64,000 nt of DNA from Astropecten irregularis (taxonomy: Eukaryota > Echinodermata > Asteroidea > Paxillosida > Astropectinidae): NCBI GenBank assembly GCA_963971285.1, contig OZ020255.1, positions 744,001 through 808,000 on the forward strand. Reading direction: 5' to 3'. The position numbers were made by a program, and so were the translations under genes. Below, one piece after another: positions 27,201 to 42,200 of this stretch (position 1 is the stretch's first letter; each line of letters starts with the position of its first letter). The notes under the pieces were generated by a model. The model saw only the letters and a list, made by a program, of their open reading frames with translations, did no database searches and was not told the DNA's origin.

Positions 27201-30200
27201 TTGCATTCTTAGATAGAAATATCACGATCTGCTTGTAAAGAAATGCTGTAGAGAGACCTACCTTTCACACAACCGAGGACATGAAGCTCAAAAGTTGTTG
27301 CATCAGCATCACTGACATTGCGGAACTGAATACGCAATTCTGTCACACCATCCAGTGTTCCTTCGAAATCTGGCAAAAGCGTCGTGATGGGCTCGTCTTG
27401 TTTGACGGTGATGTTTATTAGCTGTAGAGGAAGATGGTATGGATTCAGCACGGTCAGACACGTTGCCCAGGTGAAAAGAAATGAAAAATTGGATCTTAAA
27501 AGATATATGTTTGCCTGCTTACCTTCTGTTGTCCAGTGGAGTCATCAATGACGTCAGTAAAGGTGCTGTCTCCTGGTTTCTTAACAGTCAGCGTGACGGT
27601 GAATGTTATTGGCTCTTGTGGAGTAGGTTGCCTTGATGTTGTGCTTTCTTGTGTTCCAGTAGGTACAGTGGTTGACCCAGGAGAGCGCAAAGTGACGACA
27701 AAGGCTCTGACTTGGACGGGTTCCCGGAAGACACGCAGCACACTTGGAATACCACTTGAAGCTTCACCTATTGGTATCTCTGTGATCTTCAGGTACGAGG
27801 TGTTTTCGTCAACTGTGAGTGTCCCTTCAGGTGTGATGCTAGATTCAAGTCCTTTCTCGCCATCCATTGGCTCTAGGCAATATCCTATAGGGACAAACAA
27901 ATGTGAAATCAATCAGTATCCATTGGAGGGAAATTTGTGGAAGAACTTATTTGGCTTGGAAAAGAAGAAATGTAAATACAGGAAAATCATCCGCATTATC
28001 TCTGCAAGGTTATTGTTCTACTCTATCCTCATACCTGGAGTGGTTGACCTCTCCGATGTTGTCGTGCTCGACCTTGTTGTTTCTTCAGTGATACTTGTAG
28101 TCGGTGTAGTGACAGTGGTCACTTTGGTTGTCATCTCAGTTGTTGAGTATTCTAAAAGAAAATGTGTTTTGCCGTAGAAGACATGAGATATTGAAAGCAT
28201 GTCATCTGTAGTACTGTTTAGGAAGGGCATTGGTAGTCTGCAAAATGTTGCCAGTATTTGATGTGATATGCGTGAAATTTTATTTTGAAAACACAACGGT
28301 GTTGGGAAAAGGAGAAAATGTTCTTACCCTCGGCACATCCTAAAACGGTCAGTTGCAGTTCAATAGAATCAGCTTCTTTGACTGTCTGGAACTCAATACG
28401 GAATACCAAAATTCCCTCTAGATTGTTGTCATCCGTCAGGAATGTAACCCTTTGTGACAAGCCTACTTCGAGCACGACGGGTACTCTCTGTAATTTGAAA
28501 TAAAAGACGAAATATTTATATTCTGTTGAGGAATGATTTGCTTCGCAGGAAGTACGGACTTGTGAAAATGTGGTCTGATTTTAGTCTCGAATATTGTGTG
28601 TTAATTTTGATCTGAACATACCTTTATCTGATCATTGCTATCCCGCACAGGCGAAAACCTAATGTCTCCGGGTTTCTGTGTGGAGAAAGTTAAGTTAACT
28701 TCCACTTGTGCCGGCTTTTGGGTGCTTTCTGTTGGATTTGTGGATGACAGTGGCAAATTCAATCTGAGACTGACTGCCCGGACAGTGACTTGTCTGTTAA
28801 ATGTACTGTCTACGGTAGGTTTCACTTCCTCTTGTTCAGTAATGGGCAGGTCTTTGAGTGTCACAAGTCCAGTTGTTTCGTCGACAGATGTCGATGCACT
28901 ACCAGTGACAGAGGCCAGTTGTCCAGATGATTTGTCCATTGATTCGAGACAATATCCTGTAGTAAGGGAATCGCGCAGGTTAACAACGAATCATTGATGG
29001 TGAAGGAAAAGAATGCGAAACATTTTAATCAACTAGATCTGCGAATGAACTACAAATAATGGTAGTGGTGTGAAAGGTAAGGTAGAACAATTTATCTGTC
29101 GTACCTTGAGTGGTTGATGGCGGAGGTGTTGTGCTTATGACAGTTGTGGTCACTGTAGTGGTTCGAGTCGTCGGGACAGTGGTAGAGTATTCTAGAAGAA
29201 GAAGAGGTGTTGTTATTAAGATTAGTCATTAAGATGTAAGTCACAATGGGTGTTTGCATTCTTAGATAGAAATATCACGATCTGCTTGTAAAGAAATGCT
29301 GTAGAGAGACTTACCTTTCACACAACCGAGGACATGAAGCTCAAAAGTTGTTGCATCAGCATCACTGACATTGCGGAACTGAATACGCAATTCTGTCACA
29401 CCATCCAGTGTTCCTTCGAAATCTGGCAAAAGCGTCGTGATGGGCTCGTCTTGTTTGACGGTGATGTTTATTAGCTGTAGAGGAAGATGGTATGGATTCA
29501 GCACGGTCAGACACGTTGCCCAGGTGAAAAGAAATGAAAAATTGGATCTTAAAAGATATATGTTTGCCTGCTTACCTTCTGTTGTCCAGTGGAGTCATCA
29601 ATGACGTCAGTAAAGGTGCTGTCTCCTGGTTTCTTAACAGTCAGCGTGACGGTGAATGTTATTGGCTCTTGTGGAGTAGGTTGCCTTGATGTTGTGCTTT
29701 CTTGTGTTCCAGTAGGTACAGTGGTTGACCCAGGAGAGCGCAAAGTGACGACAAAGGCTCTGACTTGGACGGGTTCCCGGAAGACACGCAGCACACTTGG
29801 AATACCACTTGAAGCTTCACCTATTGGTATCTCTGTGATCTTCAGGTACGAGGTGTTTTCGTCAACTGTGAGTGTCCCTTCAGGTGTGATGCTAGATTCA
29901 AGTCCTTTCTCGCCATCCATTGGCTCTAGGCAATATCCTATAGGGACAAACAAATGTGAAATCAATCAGTATCCATTGGAGGGAAATTTGTGGAAGAACT
30001 TATTTGGCTTGGAAAAGAAGAAATGTAAATACAGGAAAATCATCCGCATTATCTCTGCAAGGTTATTGTTCTACTCTATCCTCATACCTGGAGTGGTTGA
30101 CCTCTCCGATGTTGTCGTGCTCGACCTTGTTGTTTCTTCAGTGATACTTGTAGTCGGTGTAGTGACAGTGGTCACTTTGGTTGTCATCTCAGTTGTTGAG

Positions 30201-33200
30201 TATTCTAAAAGAAAATGTGTTTTGCCGTAGAAGACATGAGATATTGAAAGCATGTCATCTGTAGTACTGTTTAGGAAGGGCATTGGTAGTCTGCAAAATG
30301 TTGCCAGTATTTGATGTGATATGCGTGAAATTTTATTTTGAAAACACAACGGTGTTGGGAAAAGGAGAAAATGTTCTTACCCTCGGCACATCCTAAAACG
30401 GTCAGTTGCAGTTCAATAGAATCAGCTTCTTTGACTGTCTGGAACTCAATACGGAATACCAAAATTCCCTCTAGATTGTTGTCATCCGTCAGGAATGTAA
30501 CCCTTTGTGACAAGCCTACTTCGAGCACGACGGGTACTCTCTGTAATTTGAAATAAAAGACGAAATATTTATATTCTGTTGAGGAATGATTTGCTTCGCA
30601 GGAAGTACGGACTTGTGAAAATGTGGTCTGATTTTAGTCTCGAATATTGTGTGTTAATTTTGATCTGAACATACCTTTATCTGATCATTGCTATCCCGCA
30701 CAGGCGAAAACCTAATGTCTCCGGGTTTCTGTGTGGAGAAAGTTAAGTTAACTTCCACTTGTGCCGGCTTTTGGGTGCTTTCTGTTGGTGTTGTGGATGA
30801 CAGTGGCAAATTCAATCTGAGACTGACTGCCCGGACAGTGACTTGTCTGTTAAATGTACTGTCTACGGTAGGTTTCACTTCCTCTTGTTCAGTAATGGGC
30901 AGGTCTTTGAGTGTCACAAGTCCAGTTGTTTCGTCGACAGATGTCGATGCACTACCAGTGACAGAGGCCAGTTGTCCAGATGATTTGTCCATTGATTCGA
31001 GACAATATCCTGTAGTAAGGGAATCGCGCAGGTTAACAACGAATCATTGACGGTGAAGGAAAAGAATGCGAAACATTTTAATCAACTAGATCTGCGAATG
31101 AACTACAAATAATGGTAGTGGTGTGAAAGGTAAGGTAGAACAATTTATCTGTCGTACCTTGAGTGGTTGATGGCGGAGGTGTTGTGCTTATGACAGTTGT
31201 GGTCACTGTAGTGGTTCGAGTCGTCGGGACAGTGGTAGAGTATTCTAGAAGAAGAAGAGGTGTTGTTATTAAGATTAGTCATTAAGATGTAAGTCACAAT
31301 GGGTGTTTGCATTCTTAGATAGAAATATCACGATCTGCTTGTAAAGAAATGCTGTAGAGAGACTTACCTTTCACACAACCGAGGACATGAAGCTCAAAAG
31401 TTGTTGCATCAGCATCACTGACATTGCGGAACTGAATACGCAATTCTGTCACACCATCCAGTGTTCCTTCGAAATCTGGCAAAAGCGTCGTGATGGGCTC
31501 GTCTTGTTTTACGGTGATGTTTATTAGCTGTAGAGGAAGATGGTATGGATTCAGCACGGTCAGACACGTTGCCCAGGTGAAAAGAAATGAAAAATTGGAT
31601 CTTAAAAGATATATGTTTGCCTGCTTACCTTCTGTTGTCCAGTGGAGTCATCAATGACGTCAGTAAAGGTGCTGTCTCCTGGTTTCTTAACAGTCAGCGT
31701 GACGGTGAATGTTATTGGCTCTTGTGGAGTAGGTTGCCTTGATGTTGTGCTTTCTTGTGTTCCAGTAGGTACAGTGGTTGACCCAGGAGAGCGCAAAGTG
31801 ACGACAAAGGCTCTGACTTGGACGGGTTCCCGGAAGACACGCAGCACACTTGGAATACCACTTGAAGCTTCACCTATTGGTATCTCTGTGATCTTCAGGT
31901 ACGAGGTGTTTTCGTCAACTGTGAGTGTCCCTTCAGGTGTGATGCTAGATTCAAGTCCTTTCTCGCCATCCATTGGCTCTAGGCAATATCCTATAGGGAC
32001 AAACAAATGTGAAATCAATCAGTATCCATTGGAGGGAAATTTGTGGAAGAACTTATTTGGCTTGGAAAAGAAGAAATGTAAATACAGGAAAATCATCCGC
32101 ATTATCTCTGCAAGGTTATTGTTCTACTCTATCCTCATACCTGGAGTGGTTGACCTCTCCGATGTTGTCGTGCTCGACCTTGTTGTTTCTTCAGTGATAC
32201 TTGTAGTCGGTGTAGTGACAGTGGTCACTTTGGTTGTCATCTCAGTTGTTGAGTATTCTAAAAGAAAATGTGTTTTGCCGTAGAAGACATGAGATATTGA
32301 AAGCATGTCATCTGTAGTACTGTTTAGGAAGGGCATTGGTAGTCTGCAAAATGTTGCCAGTATTTGATGTGATATGCGTGAAATTTTATTTTGAAAACAC
32401 AACGGTGTTGGGAAAAGGAGAAAATGTTCTTACCCTCGGCACATCCTAAAACGGTCAGTTGCAGTTCAATAGAATCAGCTTCTTTGACTGTCTGGAACTC
32501 AATACGGAATACCAAAATTCCCTCTAGATTGTTGTCATCCGTCAGGAATGTAACCCTTTGTGACAAGCCTACTTCGAGCACGACGGGTACTCTCTGTAAT
32601 TTGAAATAAAAGACGAAATATTTATATTCTGTTGAGGAATGATTTGCTTCGCAGGAAGTACGGACTTGTGAAAATGTGGTCTGATTTTAGTCTCGAATAT
32701 TGTGTGTTAATTTTGATCTGAACATACCTTTATCTGATCATTGCTATCCCGCACAGGCGAAAACCTAATGTCTCCGGGTTTCTGTGTGGAGAAAGTTAAG
32801 TTAACTTCCACTTGTGCCGGCTTTTGGGTGCTTTCTGTTGGTGTTGTGGATGACAGTGGCAAATTCAATCTGAGACTGACTGCCCGGACAGTGACTTGTC
32901 TGTTAAATGTACTGTCTACGGTAGGTTTCACTTCCTCTTGTTCAGTAATGGGCAGGTCTTTGAGTGTCACAAGTCCAGTTGTTTCGTCGACAGATGTCGA
33001 TACACTACCAGTGACAGAGGCCAGTTGTCCAGATGATTTGTCCATTGATTCGAGACAATATCCTGTAGTAAGGGAATCGCGCAGGTTAACAACGAATAAT
33101 TGACGGTGAAGGAAAAGAATGCGAAACATTTTAATCAACTAGATCTGCGAATGAACTACAAATAATGGTAGTGGTGTGAAAGGTAAGGTAGAACAATTTA

Positions 33201-36200
33201 TCTGTCGTACCTTGAGTGGTTGATGGCGGAGGTGTTGTGCTTATGACAGTTGTGGTCACTGTAGTGGTTCGAGTCGTCGGGACAGTGGTAGAGTATTCTA
33301 GAAGAAGAAGAGGTGTTGTTATTAAGATTAGTCATTAAGATGTAAGTCACAATGGGTGTTTGCATTCTTAGATAGAAATATCACGATCTGCTTGTAAAGA
33401 AATGCTGTAGAGAGACTTACCTTTCACACAACCGAGGACATGAAGCTCAAAAGTTGTTGCATCAGCATCACTGACATTGCGGAACTGAATACGCAATTCT
33501 GTCACACCATCCAGTGTTCCTTCGAAATCTGGCAAAAGCGTCGTGATGGGCTCGTCTTGTTTGACGGTGATGTTTATTAGCTGTAGAGGAAGATGGTATG
33601 GATTCAGCACGGTCAGACACGTTGCCCAGGTGAAAAGAAATGAAAAATTGGATCTTAAAAGATTTATGTTTGCCTGCTTACCTTCTGTTGTCCAGTGGAG
33701 TCATCAATGACGTCAGTAAAGGTGCTGTCTCCTGGTTTCTTAACAGTCAGCGTGACGGTGAATGTTATTGGCTCTTGTGGAGTAGGTTGCCTTGATGTTG
33801 TGCTTTCTTGTGTTCCAGTAGGTACAGTGGTTGACCCAGGAGAGCGCAAAGTGACGACAAAGGCTCTGACTTGGACGGGTTCCCGGAAGACACGCAGCAC
33901 ACTTGGAATACCACTTGAAGCTTCACCTATTGGTATCTCTGTGATCTTCAGGTACGAGGTGTTTTCGTCAACTGTGAGTGTCCCTTCAGGTGTGATGCTA
34001 GATTCAAGTCCTTTCTCGCCATCCATTGGCTCTAGGCAATATCCTATAGGGACAAACAAATGTGAAATCAATCAGTATCCATTGGAGGGACATTTGTGGA
34101 AGAACTTTTTTGGCTTGGAAAAGAAGAAATGTAAATACAGGAAAATCATCCGCATTATCTCTGCAAGGTTATTGTTCTACTCTATCCTCATACCTGGAGT
34201 GGTTGACCTCTCCGATGTTGTCGTGCTCGACCTTGTTGTTTCTTCAGTGATACTTGTAGTCGGTGTAGTGACAGTGGTCACTTTGGTTGTCATCTCAGTT
34301 GTTGAGTATTCTAAAAGAAAATGTGTTTTGCCGTAGAAGACATGAGATATTGAAAGCATGTCATCTGTAGTACTATTTAGGAAGGGCATTGGTAGTCTGC
34401 AAAATGGTGCCAGTATTTGGATGTGATATGCGTGAAATTCTATTTTGAAAACACAACGGTGTTGGGAAAAAAGAAAATGTTCTTACCCTCGGCACATCCT
34501 AAAACGGTCAGTTGCAGTTCAATAGAATCAGCTTCTTTGACTGTCTGGAACTCAATACGGAATACCAAAATTCCCTCTAGATTGTTGTCATCCGTCAGGA
34601 ATGTAACCCTTTGTGACAAGCCTACTTCGAGCACGACGGGTACTCTCTGTAATTTGAAATAAAAGACGAAATATTTATATTCTGTTGAGGAATGATTTGC
34701 TTCGCAGGAAGTACGGACTTGTGAAAATGTGGTCTGATTTTAGTCTCGAATATTGTGTGTTAATTTTGATCGGAACATACCTTTATCTGATCATTGCTAT
34801 CCCGCACAGGCGAAAACCTAATGTCTCCGGGTTTCTGTGTGGAGAAAGTTAAGTTAACTTCCACTTGTGCCGGCTTTTGGGTGCTTTCTGTTGGTGTTGT
34901 GGATGACAGTGGCAAATTCAATCTGAGACTGACTGCCCGGACAGTGACTTGTCTGTTAAATGTACTGTCTACGGTAGGTTTCACTTCCTCTTGTTCAGTA
35001 ATGGGCAGGTCTTTGAGTGTCACAAGTCCAGTTGTTTCGTCGACAGATGTCGATGCACTACCAGTGACAGAGGCCAGTTGTCCAGATGATTTGTCCATTG
35101 ATTCGAGACAATATCCTGTAGTAAGGGAATCGCGCAGGTTAACAACGAATAATTGACGGTGAAGGAAAAGAATGCGAAACATTTTAATCAACTAGATCTG
35201 CGAATGAACTACAAATAATGGTAGTGGTGTGAAAGGTAAGGTAGAACAATTTATCTGTCGTACCTTGAGTGGTTGATGGCGGAGGTGTTGTGCTTATGAC
35301 AGTTGTGGTCACTGTAGTGGTTCGAGTCGTCGGGACAGTGGTAGAGTATTCTAGAAGAAGAAGAGGTGTTGTTATTAAGATTAGTCATTAAGATGTAAGT
35401 CACAATGGGTGTTTGCATTCTTAGATAGAAATATCACGATCTGCTTGTAAAGAAATGCTGTAGAGAGACTTACCTTTCACACAACCGAGGACATGAAGCT
35501 CAAAAGTTGTTGCATCAGCATCACTGACATTGCGGAACTGAATACGCAATTCTGTCACACCATCCAGTGTTCCTTCGAAATCTGGCAAAAGCGTCGTGAT
35601 GGGCTCGTCTTGTTTGACGGTGATGTTTATTAGCTGTAGAGGAAGATGGTATGGATTCAGCACGGTCAGACACGTTGCCCAGGTGAAAAGAAATGAAAAA
35701 TTTGATCTTAAAAGATATATGTTTGCCTGCTTACCTTCTGTTGTCCAGTGGAGTCATCAATGACGTCAGTAAAGGTGCTGTCTCCTGGTTTCTTAACAGT
35801 CAGCGTGACGGTGAATGTTATTGGCTCTTGTGGAGTAGGTTGCCTTGATGTTGTGCTTTCTTGTGTTCCAGTAGGTACAGTGGTTGACCCAGGAGAGCGC
35901 AAAGTGACGACAAAGGCTCTGACTTGGACGGGTTCCCGGAAGACACGCAGCACACTTGGAATACCACTTGAAGCTTCACCTATTGGTATCTCTGTGATCT
36001 TCAGGTACGAGGTGTTTTCGTCAACTGTGAGTGTCCCTTCAGGTGTGATGCTAGATTCAAGTCCTTTCTCGCCATCCATTGGCTCTAGGCAATATCCTAT
36101 AGGGACAAACAAATGTGAAATCAATCAGTATCCACTGGAGGGAAATTTGTGGAAGAACTTATTTGGCTTGGAAAAGAAGAAATGTAAATACAGGAAAATC

Positions 36201-39200
36201 ATCCGCATTATCTCTGCAAGGTTATTGTTCTACTCTATCCTCATACCTGGAGTGGTTGACCTCTCCGATGTTGTCGTGCTCGACCTTGTTGTTTCTTCAG
36301 TGATACTTGTAGTCGGTGTAGTGACAGTGGTCACTTTGGTTGTCATCTCAGTTGTTGAGTATTCTAAAAGAAAATGTGTTTTGCAGTAGAAGACATGAGA
36401 TATTGAAAGCATGTCATCTGTAGTACTGTTTAGGAAGGGCATTGGTAGTCTGCAAAATGTTGCCAGTATTTGATGTGATATGCGTGAAATTTTATTTTGA
36501 AAACACAACGGTGTTGGGAAAAGGAGAAAATGTTCTTACCCTCGGCACATCCTAAAACGGTCAGTTGCAGTTCAATAGAATCAGCTTCTTTGACTGTCTG
36601 GAACTCAATACGGAATACCAAAATTCCCTCTAGATTGTTGTCATCCGTCAGGAATGTAACCCTTTGTGACAAGCCTACTTCGAGCACGACGGGTACTCTC
36701 TGTAATTTGAAATAAAAGACGAAATATTTATATTCTGTTGAGGAATGATTTGCTTCGCAGGAAGTACGGACTTGTGAAAATGTGGTCTGATTTTAGTCTC
36801 GAATATTGTGTGTTAATTTTGATCTGAACATACCTTTATCTGATCATTGCTATCCCGCACAGGCGAAAACCTAATGTCTCCGGGTTTCTGTGTGGAGAAA
36901 GTTAAGTTAACTTCCACTTGTGCCGGCTTTTGGGTGCTTTCTGTTGGTGTTGTGGATGACAGTGGCAAATTCAATCTGAGACTGACTGCCCGGACAGTGA
37001 CTTGTCTGTTAAATGTACTGTCTACGGTAGGTTTCACTTCCTCTTGTTCAGTAATGGGCAGGTCTTTGAGTGTCACAAGTCCAGTTGTTTCGTCGACAGA
37101 TGTCGATGCACTACCAGTGACAGAGGCCAGTTGTCCAGATGATTTGTCCATTGATTCGAGACAATATCCTGTAGTAAGGGAATCGCGCAGGTTAACAACG
37201 AATAATTGACGGTGAAGGAAAAGAATGCGAAACATTTTAATCAACTAGATCTGCGAATGAACTACAAATAATGGTAGTGGTGTGAAAGGTAAGGTAGAAC
37301 AATTTATCTGTCGTACCTTGAGTGGTTGATGGCGGAGGTGTTGTGCTTATGACAGTTGTGGTCACTGTAGTGGTTCGAGTCGTCGGGACAGTGGTAGAGT
37401 ATTCTAGAAGAAGAAGAGGTGTTGTTATTAAGATTAGTCATTAAGATGTAAGTCACAATGGGTGTTTGCATTCTTAGATAGAAATATCACGATCTGCTTG
37501 TAAAGAAATGCTGTAGAGAGACTTACCTTTCACACAACCGAGGACATGAAGCTCAAAAGTTGTTGCATCAGCATCACTGACATTGCGGAACTGAATACGC
37601 AATTCTGTCACACCATCCAGTGTTCCTTCGAAATCTGGCAAAAGCGTCGTGATGGGCTCGTCTTGTTTGACGGTGATGTTTATTAGCTGTAGAGGAAGAT
37701 GGTATGGATTCAGCACGGTCAGACACGTTGCCCAGGTGAAAAGAAATGAAAAATTGGATCTTAAAAGATATATGTTTGCCTGCTTACCTTCTGTTGTCCA
37801 GTGGAGTCATCAATGACGTCAGTAAAGGTGCTGTCTCCTGGTTTCTTAACAGTCAGCGTGACGGTGAATGTTATTGGCTCTTGTGGAGTAGGTTGCCTTG
37901 ATGTTGTGCTTTCTTGTGTTCCAGTAGGTACAGTGGTTGACCCAGGAGAGCGCAAAGTGACGACAAAGGCTCTGACTTGGACGGGTTCCCGGAAGACACG
38001 CAGCACACTTGGAATACCACTTGAAGCTTCACCTATTGGTATCTCTGTGATCTTCAGGTACGAGGTGTTTTCGTCAACTGTGAGTGTCCCTTCAGGTGTG
38101 ATGCTAGATTCAAGTCCTTTCTCGCCATCCATTGGCTCTAGGCAATATCCTATAGGGACAAACAAATGTGAAATCAATCAGTATCCACTGGAGGGAAATT
38201 TGTGGAAGAACTTATTTGGCTTGGAAAAGAAGAAATGTAAATACAGGAAAATCATCCGCATTATCTCTGCAAGGTTATTGTTCTACTCTATCCTCATACC
38301 TGGAGTGGTTGACCTCTCCGATGTTGTCGTGCTCGACCTTGTTGTTTCTTCAGTGATACTTGTAGTCGGTGTAGTGACAGTGGTCACTTTGGTTGTCATC
38401 TCAGTTGTTGAGTATTCTAAAAGAAAATGTGTTTTGCAGTAGAAGACATGAGATATTGAAAGCATGTCATCTGTAGTACTGTTTAGGAAGGGCATTGGTA
38501 GTCTGCAAAATGTTGCCAGTATTTGATGTGATATGCGTGAAATTTTATTTTGAAAACACAACGGTGTTGGGAAAAGGAGAAAATGTTCTTACCCTCGGCA
38601 CATCCTAAAACGGTCAGTTGCAGTTCAATAGAATCAGCTTCTTTGACTGTCTGGAACTCAATACGGAATACCAAAATTCCCTCTAGATTGTTGTCATCCG
38701 TCAGGAATGTAACCCTTTGTGACAAGCCTACTTCGAGCACGACGGGTACTCTCTGTAATTTGAAATAAAAGACGAAATATTTATATTCTGTTGAGGAATG
38801 ATTTGCTTCGCAGGAAGTACGGACTTGTGAAAATGTGGTCTGATTTTAGTCTCGAATATTGTGTGTTAATTTTGATCTGAACATACCTTTATCTGATCAT
38901 TGCTATCCCGCACAGGCGAAAACCTAATGTCTCCGGGTTTCTGTGTGGAGAAAGTTAAGTTAACTTCCACTTGTGCCGGCTTTTGGGTGCTTTCTGTTGG
39001 TGTTGTGGATGACAGTGGCAAATTCAATCTGAGACTGACTGCCCGGACAGTGACTTGTCTGTTAAATGTACTGTCTACGGTAGGTTTCACTTCCTCTTGT
39101 TCAGTAATGGGCAGGTCTTTGAGTGTCACAAGTCCAGTTGTTTCGTCGACAGATGTCGATGCACTACCAGTGACAGAGGCCAGTTGTCCAGATGATTTGT

Positions 39201-42200
39201 CCATTGATTCGAGACAATATCCTGTAGTAAGGGAATCGCGCAGGTTAACAACGAATAATTGACGGTGAAGGAAAAGAATGCGAAACATTTTAATCAACTA
39301 GATCTGCGAATGAACTACAAATAATGGTAGTGGTGTGAAAGGTAAGGTAGAACAATTTATCTGTCGTACCTTGAGTGGTTGATGGCGGAGGTGTTGTGCT
39401 TATGACAGTTGTGGTCACTGTAGTGGTTCGAGTCGTCGGGACAGTGGTAGAGTATTCTAGAAGAAGAAGAGGTGTTGTTATTAAGATTAGTCATTAAGAT
39501 GTAAGTCACAATGGGTGTTTGCATTCTTAGATAGAAATATCACGATCTGCTTGTAAAGAAATGCTGTAGAGAGACTTACCTTTCACACAACCGAGGACAT
39601 GAAGCTCAAAAGTTGTTGCATCAGCATCACTGACATTGCGGAACTGAATACGCAATTCTGTCACACCATCCAGTGTTCCTTCGAAATCTGGCAAAAGCGT
39701 CGTGATGGGCTCGTCTTGTTTGACGGTGATGTTTATTAGCTGTAGAGGAAGATGGTATGGATTCAGCACGGTCAGACACGTTGCCCAGGTGAAAAGAAAT
39801 GAAAAATTGGATCTTAAAAGATTTATGTTTGCCTGCTTACCTTCTGTTGTCCAGTGGAGTCATCAATGACGTCAGTAAAGGTGCTGTCTCCTGGTTTCTT
39901 AACAGTCAGCGTGACGGTGAATGTTATTGGCTCTTGTGGAGTAGGTTGCCTTGATGTTGTGCTTTCTTGTGTTCCAGTAGGTACAGTGGTTGACCCAGGA
40001 GAGCGCAAAGTGACGACAAAGGCTCTGACTTGGACGGGTTCCCGGAAGACACGCAGCACACTTGGAATACCACTTGAAGCTTCACCTATTGGTATCTCTG
40101 TGATCTTCAGGTACGAGGTGTTTTCGTCAACTGTGAGTGTCCCTTCAGGTGTGATGCTAGATTCAAGTCCTTTCTCGCCATCCATTGGCTCTAGGCAATA
40201 TCCTATAGGGACAAACAAATGTGAAATCAATCAGTATCCATTGGAGGGACATTTGTGGAAGAACTTATTTGGCTTGGAAAAGAAGAAATGTAAATACAGG
40301 AAAATCATCCGCATTATCTCTGCAAGGTTATTGTTCTACTCTATCCTCATACCTGGAGTGGTTGACCTCTCCGATGTTGTCGTGCTCGACCTTGTTGTTT
40401 CTTCAGTGATACTTGTAGTCGGTGTAGTGACAGTGGTCACTTTGGTTGTCATCTCAGTTGTTGAGTATTCTAAAAGAAAATGTGTTTTGCCGTAGAAGAC
40501 ATGAGATATTGAAAGCATGTCATCTGTAGTACTGTTTAGGAAGGGCATTGGTAGTCTGCAAAATGGTGCCAGTATTTGGATGTGATATGCGTGAAATTTT
40601 ATTTTGAAAACACAACGGTGTTGGGAAAAGGAGAAAATGTTCTTACCCTCGGCACATCCTAAAACGGTCAGTTGCAGTTCAATAGAATCAGCTTCTTTGA
40701 CTGTCTGGAACTCAATACGGAATACCAAAATTCCCTCTAGATTGTTGTCATCCGTCAGGAATGTAACCCTTTGTGACAAGCCTACTTCGAGCACGACGGG
40801 TACTCTCTGTAATTTGAAATAAAAGACGAAATATTTATATTCTGTTGAGGAATGATTTGCTTCGCAGGAAGTACGGACTTGTGAAAATGTGGACTGATTT
40901 TAGTCTCGAATATTGTGTGTTAATTTTGATCTGAACATACCTTTATCTGATCATTGCTATCCCGCACAGGCGAAAACCTAATGTCTCCGGGTTTCTGTGT
41001 GGAGAAAGTTAAGTTAACTTCCACTTGTGCCGGCTTTTGGGTGCTTTCTGTTGGTGTTGTGGATGACAGTGGCAAATTCAATCTGAGACTGACTGCCCGG
41101 ACAGTGACTTGTCTGTTAAATGTACTGTCTACGGTAGGTTTCACTTCCTCTTGTTCAGTAATGGGCAGGTCTTTGAGTGTCACAAGTCCAGTTGTTTCGT
41201 CGACAGATGTCGATGTACTACCAGTGACAGAGGCCAGTTGTCCAGATGATTTGTCCATTGATTCGAGACAATATCCTGTAGTAAGGGAATCGCGCAGGTT
41301 AACAACGAATAATTGACGGTGAAGGAAAAGAATGCGAAACATTTTAATCAACTAGATCTGCGAATGAACTACAAATAATGGTAGTGGTGTGAAAGGTAAG
41401 GTAGAACAATTTATCTGTCGTACCTTGAGTGGTTGATGGCGGAGGTGTTGTGCTTATGACAGTTGTGGTCACTGTAGTGGTTCGAGTCGTCGGGACAGTG
41501 GTAGAGTATTCTAGAAGAAGAAGAGGTGTTGTTATTAAGATTAGTCATTAAGATGTAAGTCACAATGGGTGTTTGCATTCTTAGATAGAAATATCACGAT
41601 CTGCTTGTAAAGAAATGCTGTAGAGAGACTTACCTTTCACACAACCGAGGACATGAAGCTCAAAAGTTGTTGCATCAGCATCACTGACATTGCGGAACTG
41701 AATACGCAATTCTGTCACACCATCCAGTGTTCCTTCGAAATCTGGCAAAAGCGTCGTGATGGGCTCGTCTTGTTTGACGGTGATGTTTATTAGCTGTAGA
41801 GGAAGATGGTATGGATTCAGCACGGTCAGACACGTTGCCCAGGTGAAAAGAAATGAAAAATTGGATCTTAAAAGATTTATGTTTGCCTGCTTACCTTCTG
41901 TTGTCCAGTGGAGTCATCAATGACGTCAGTAAAGGTGCTGTCTCCTGGTTTCTTAACAGTCAGCGTGACGGTGAATGTTATTGGCTCTTGTGGAGTAGGT
42001 TGCCTTGATGTTGTGCTTTCTTGTGTTCCAGTAGGTACAGTGGTTGACCCAGGAGAGCGCAAAGTGACGACAAAGGCTCTGACTTGGACGGGTTCCCGGA
42101 AGACACGCAGCACACTTGGAATACCACTTGAAGCTTCACCTATTGGTATCTCTGTGATCTTCAGGTACGAGGTGTTTTCGTCAACTGTGAGTGTCCCTTC

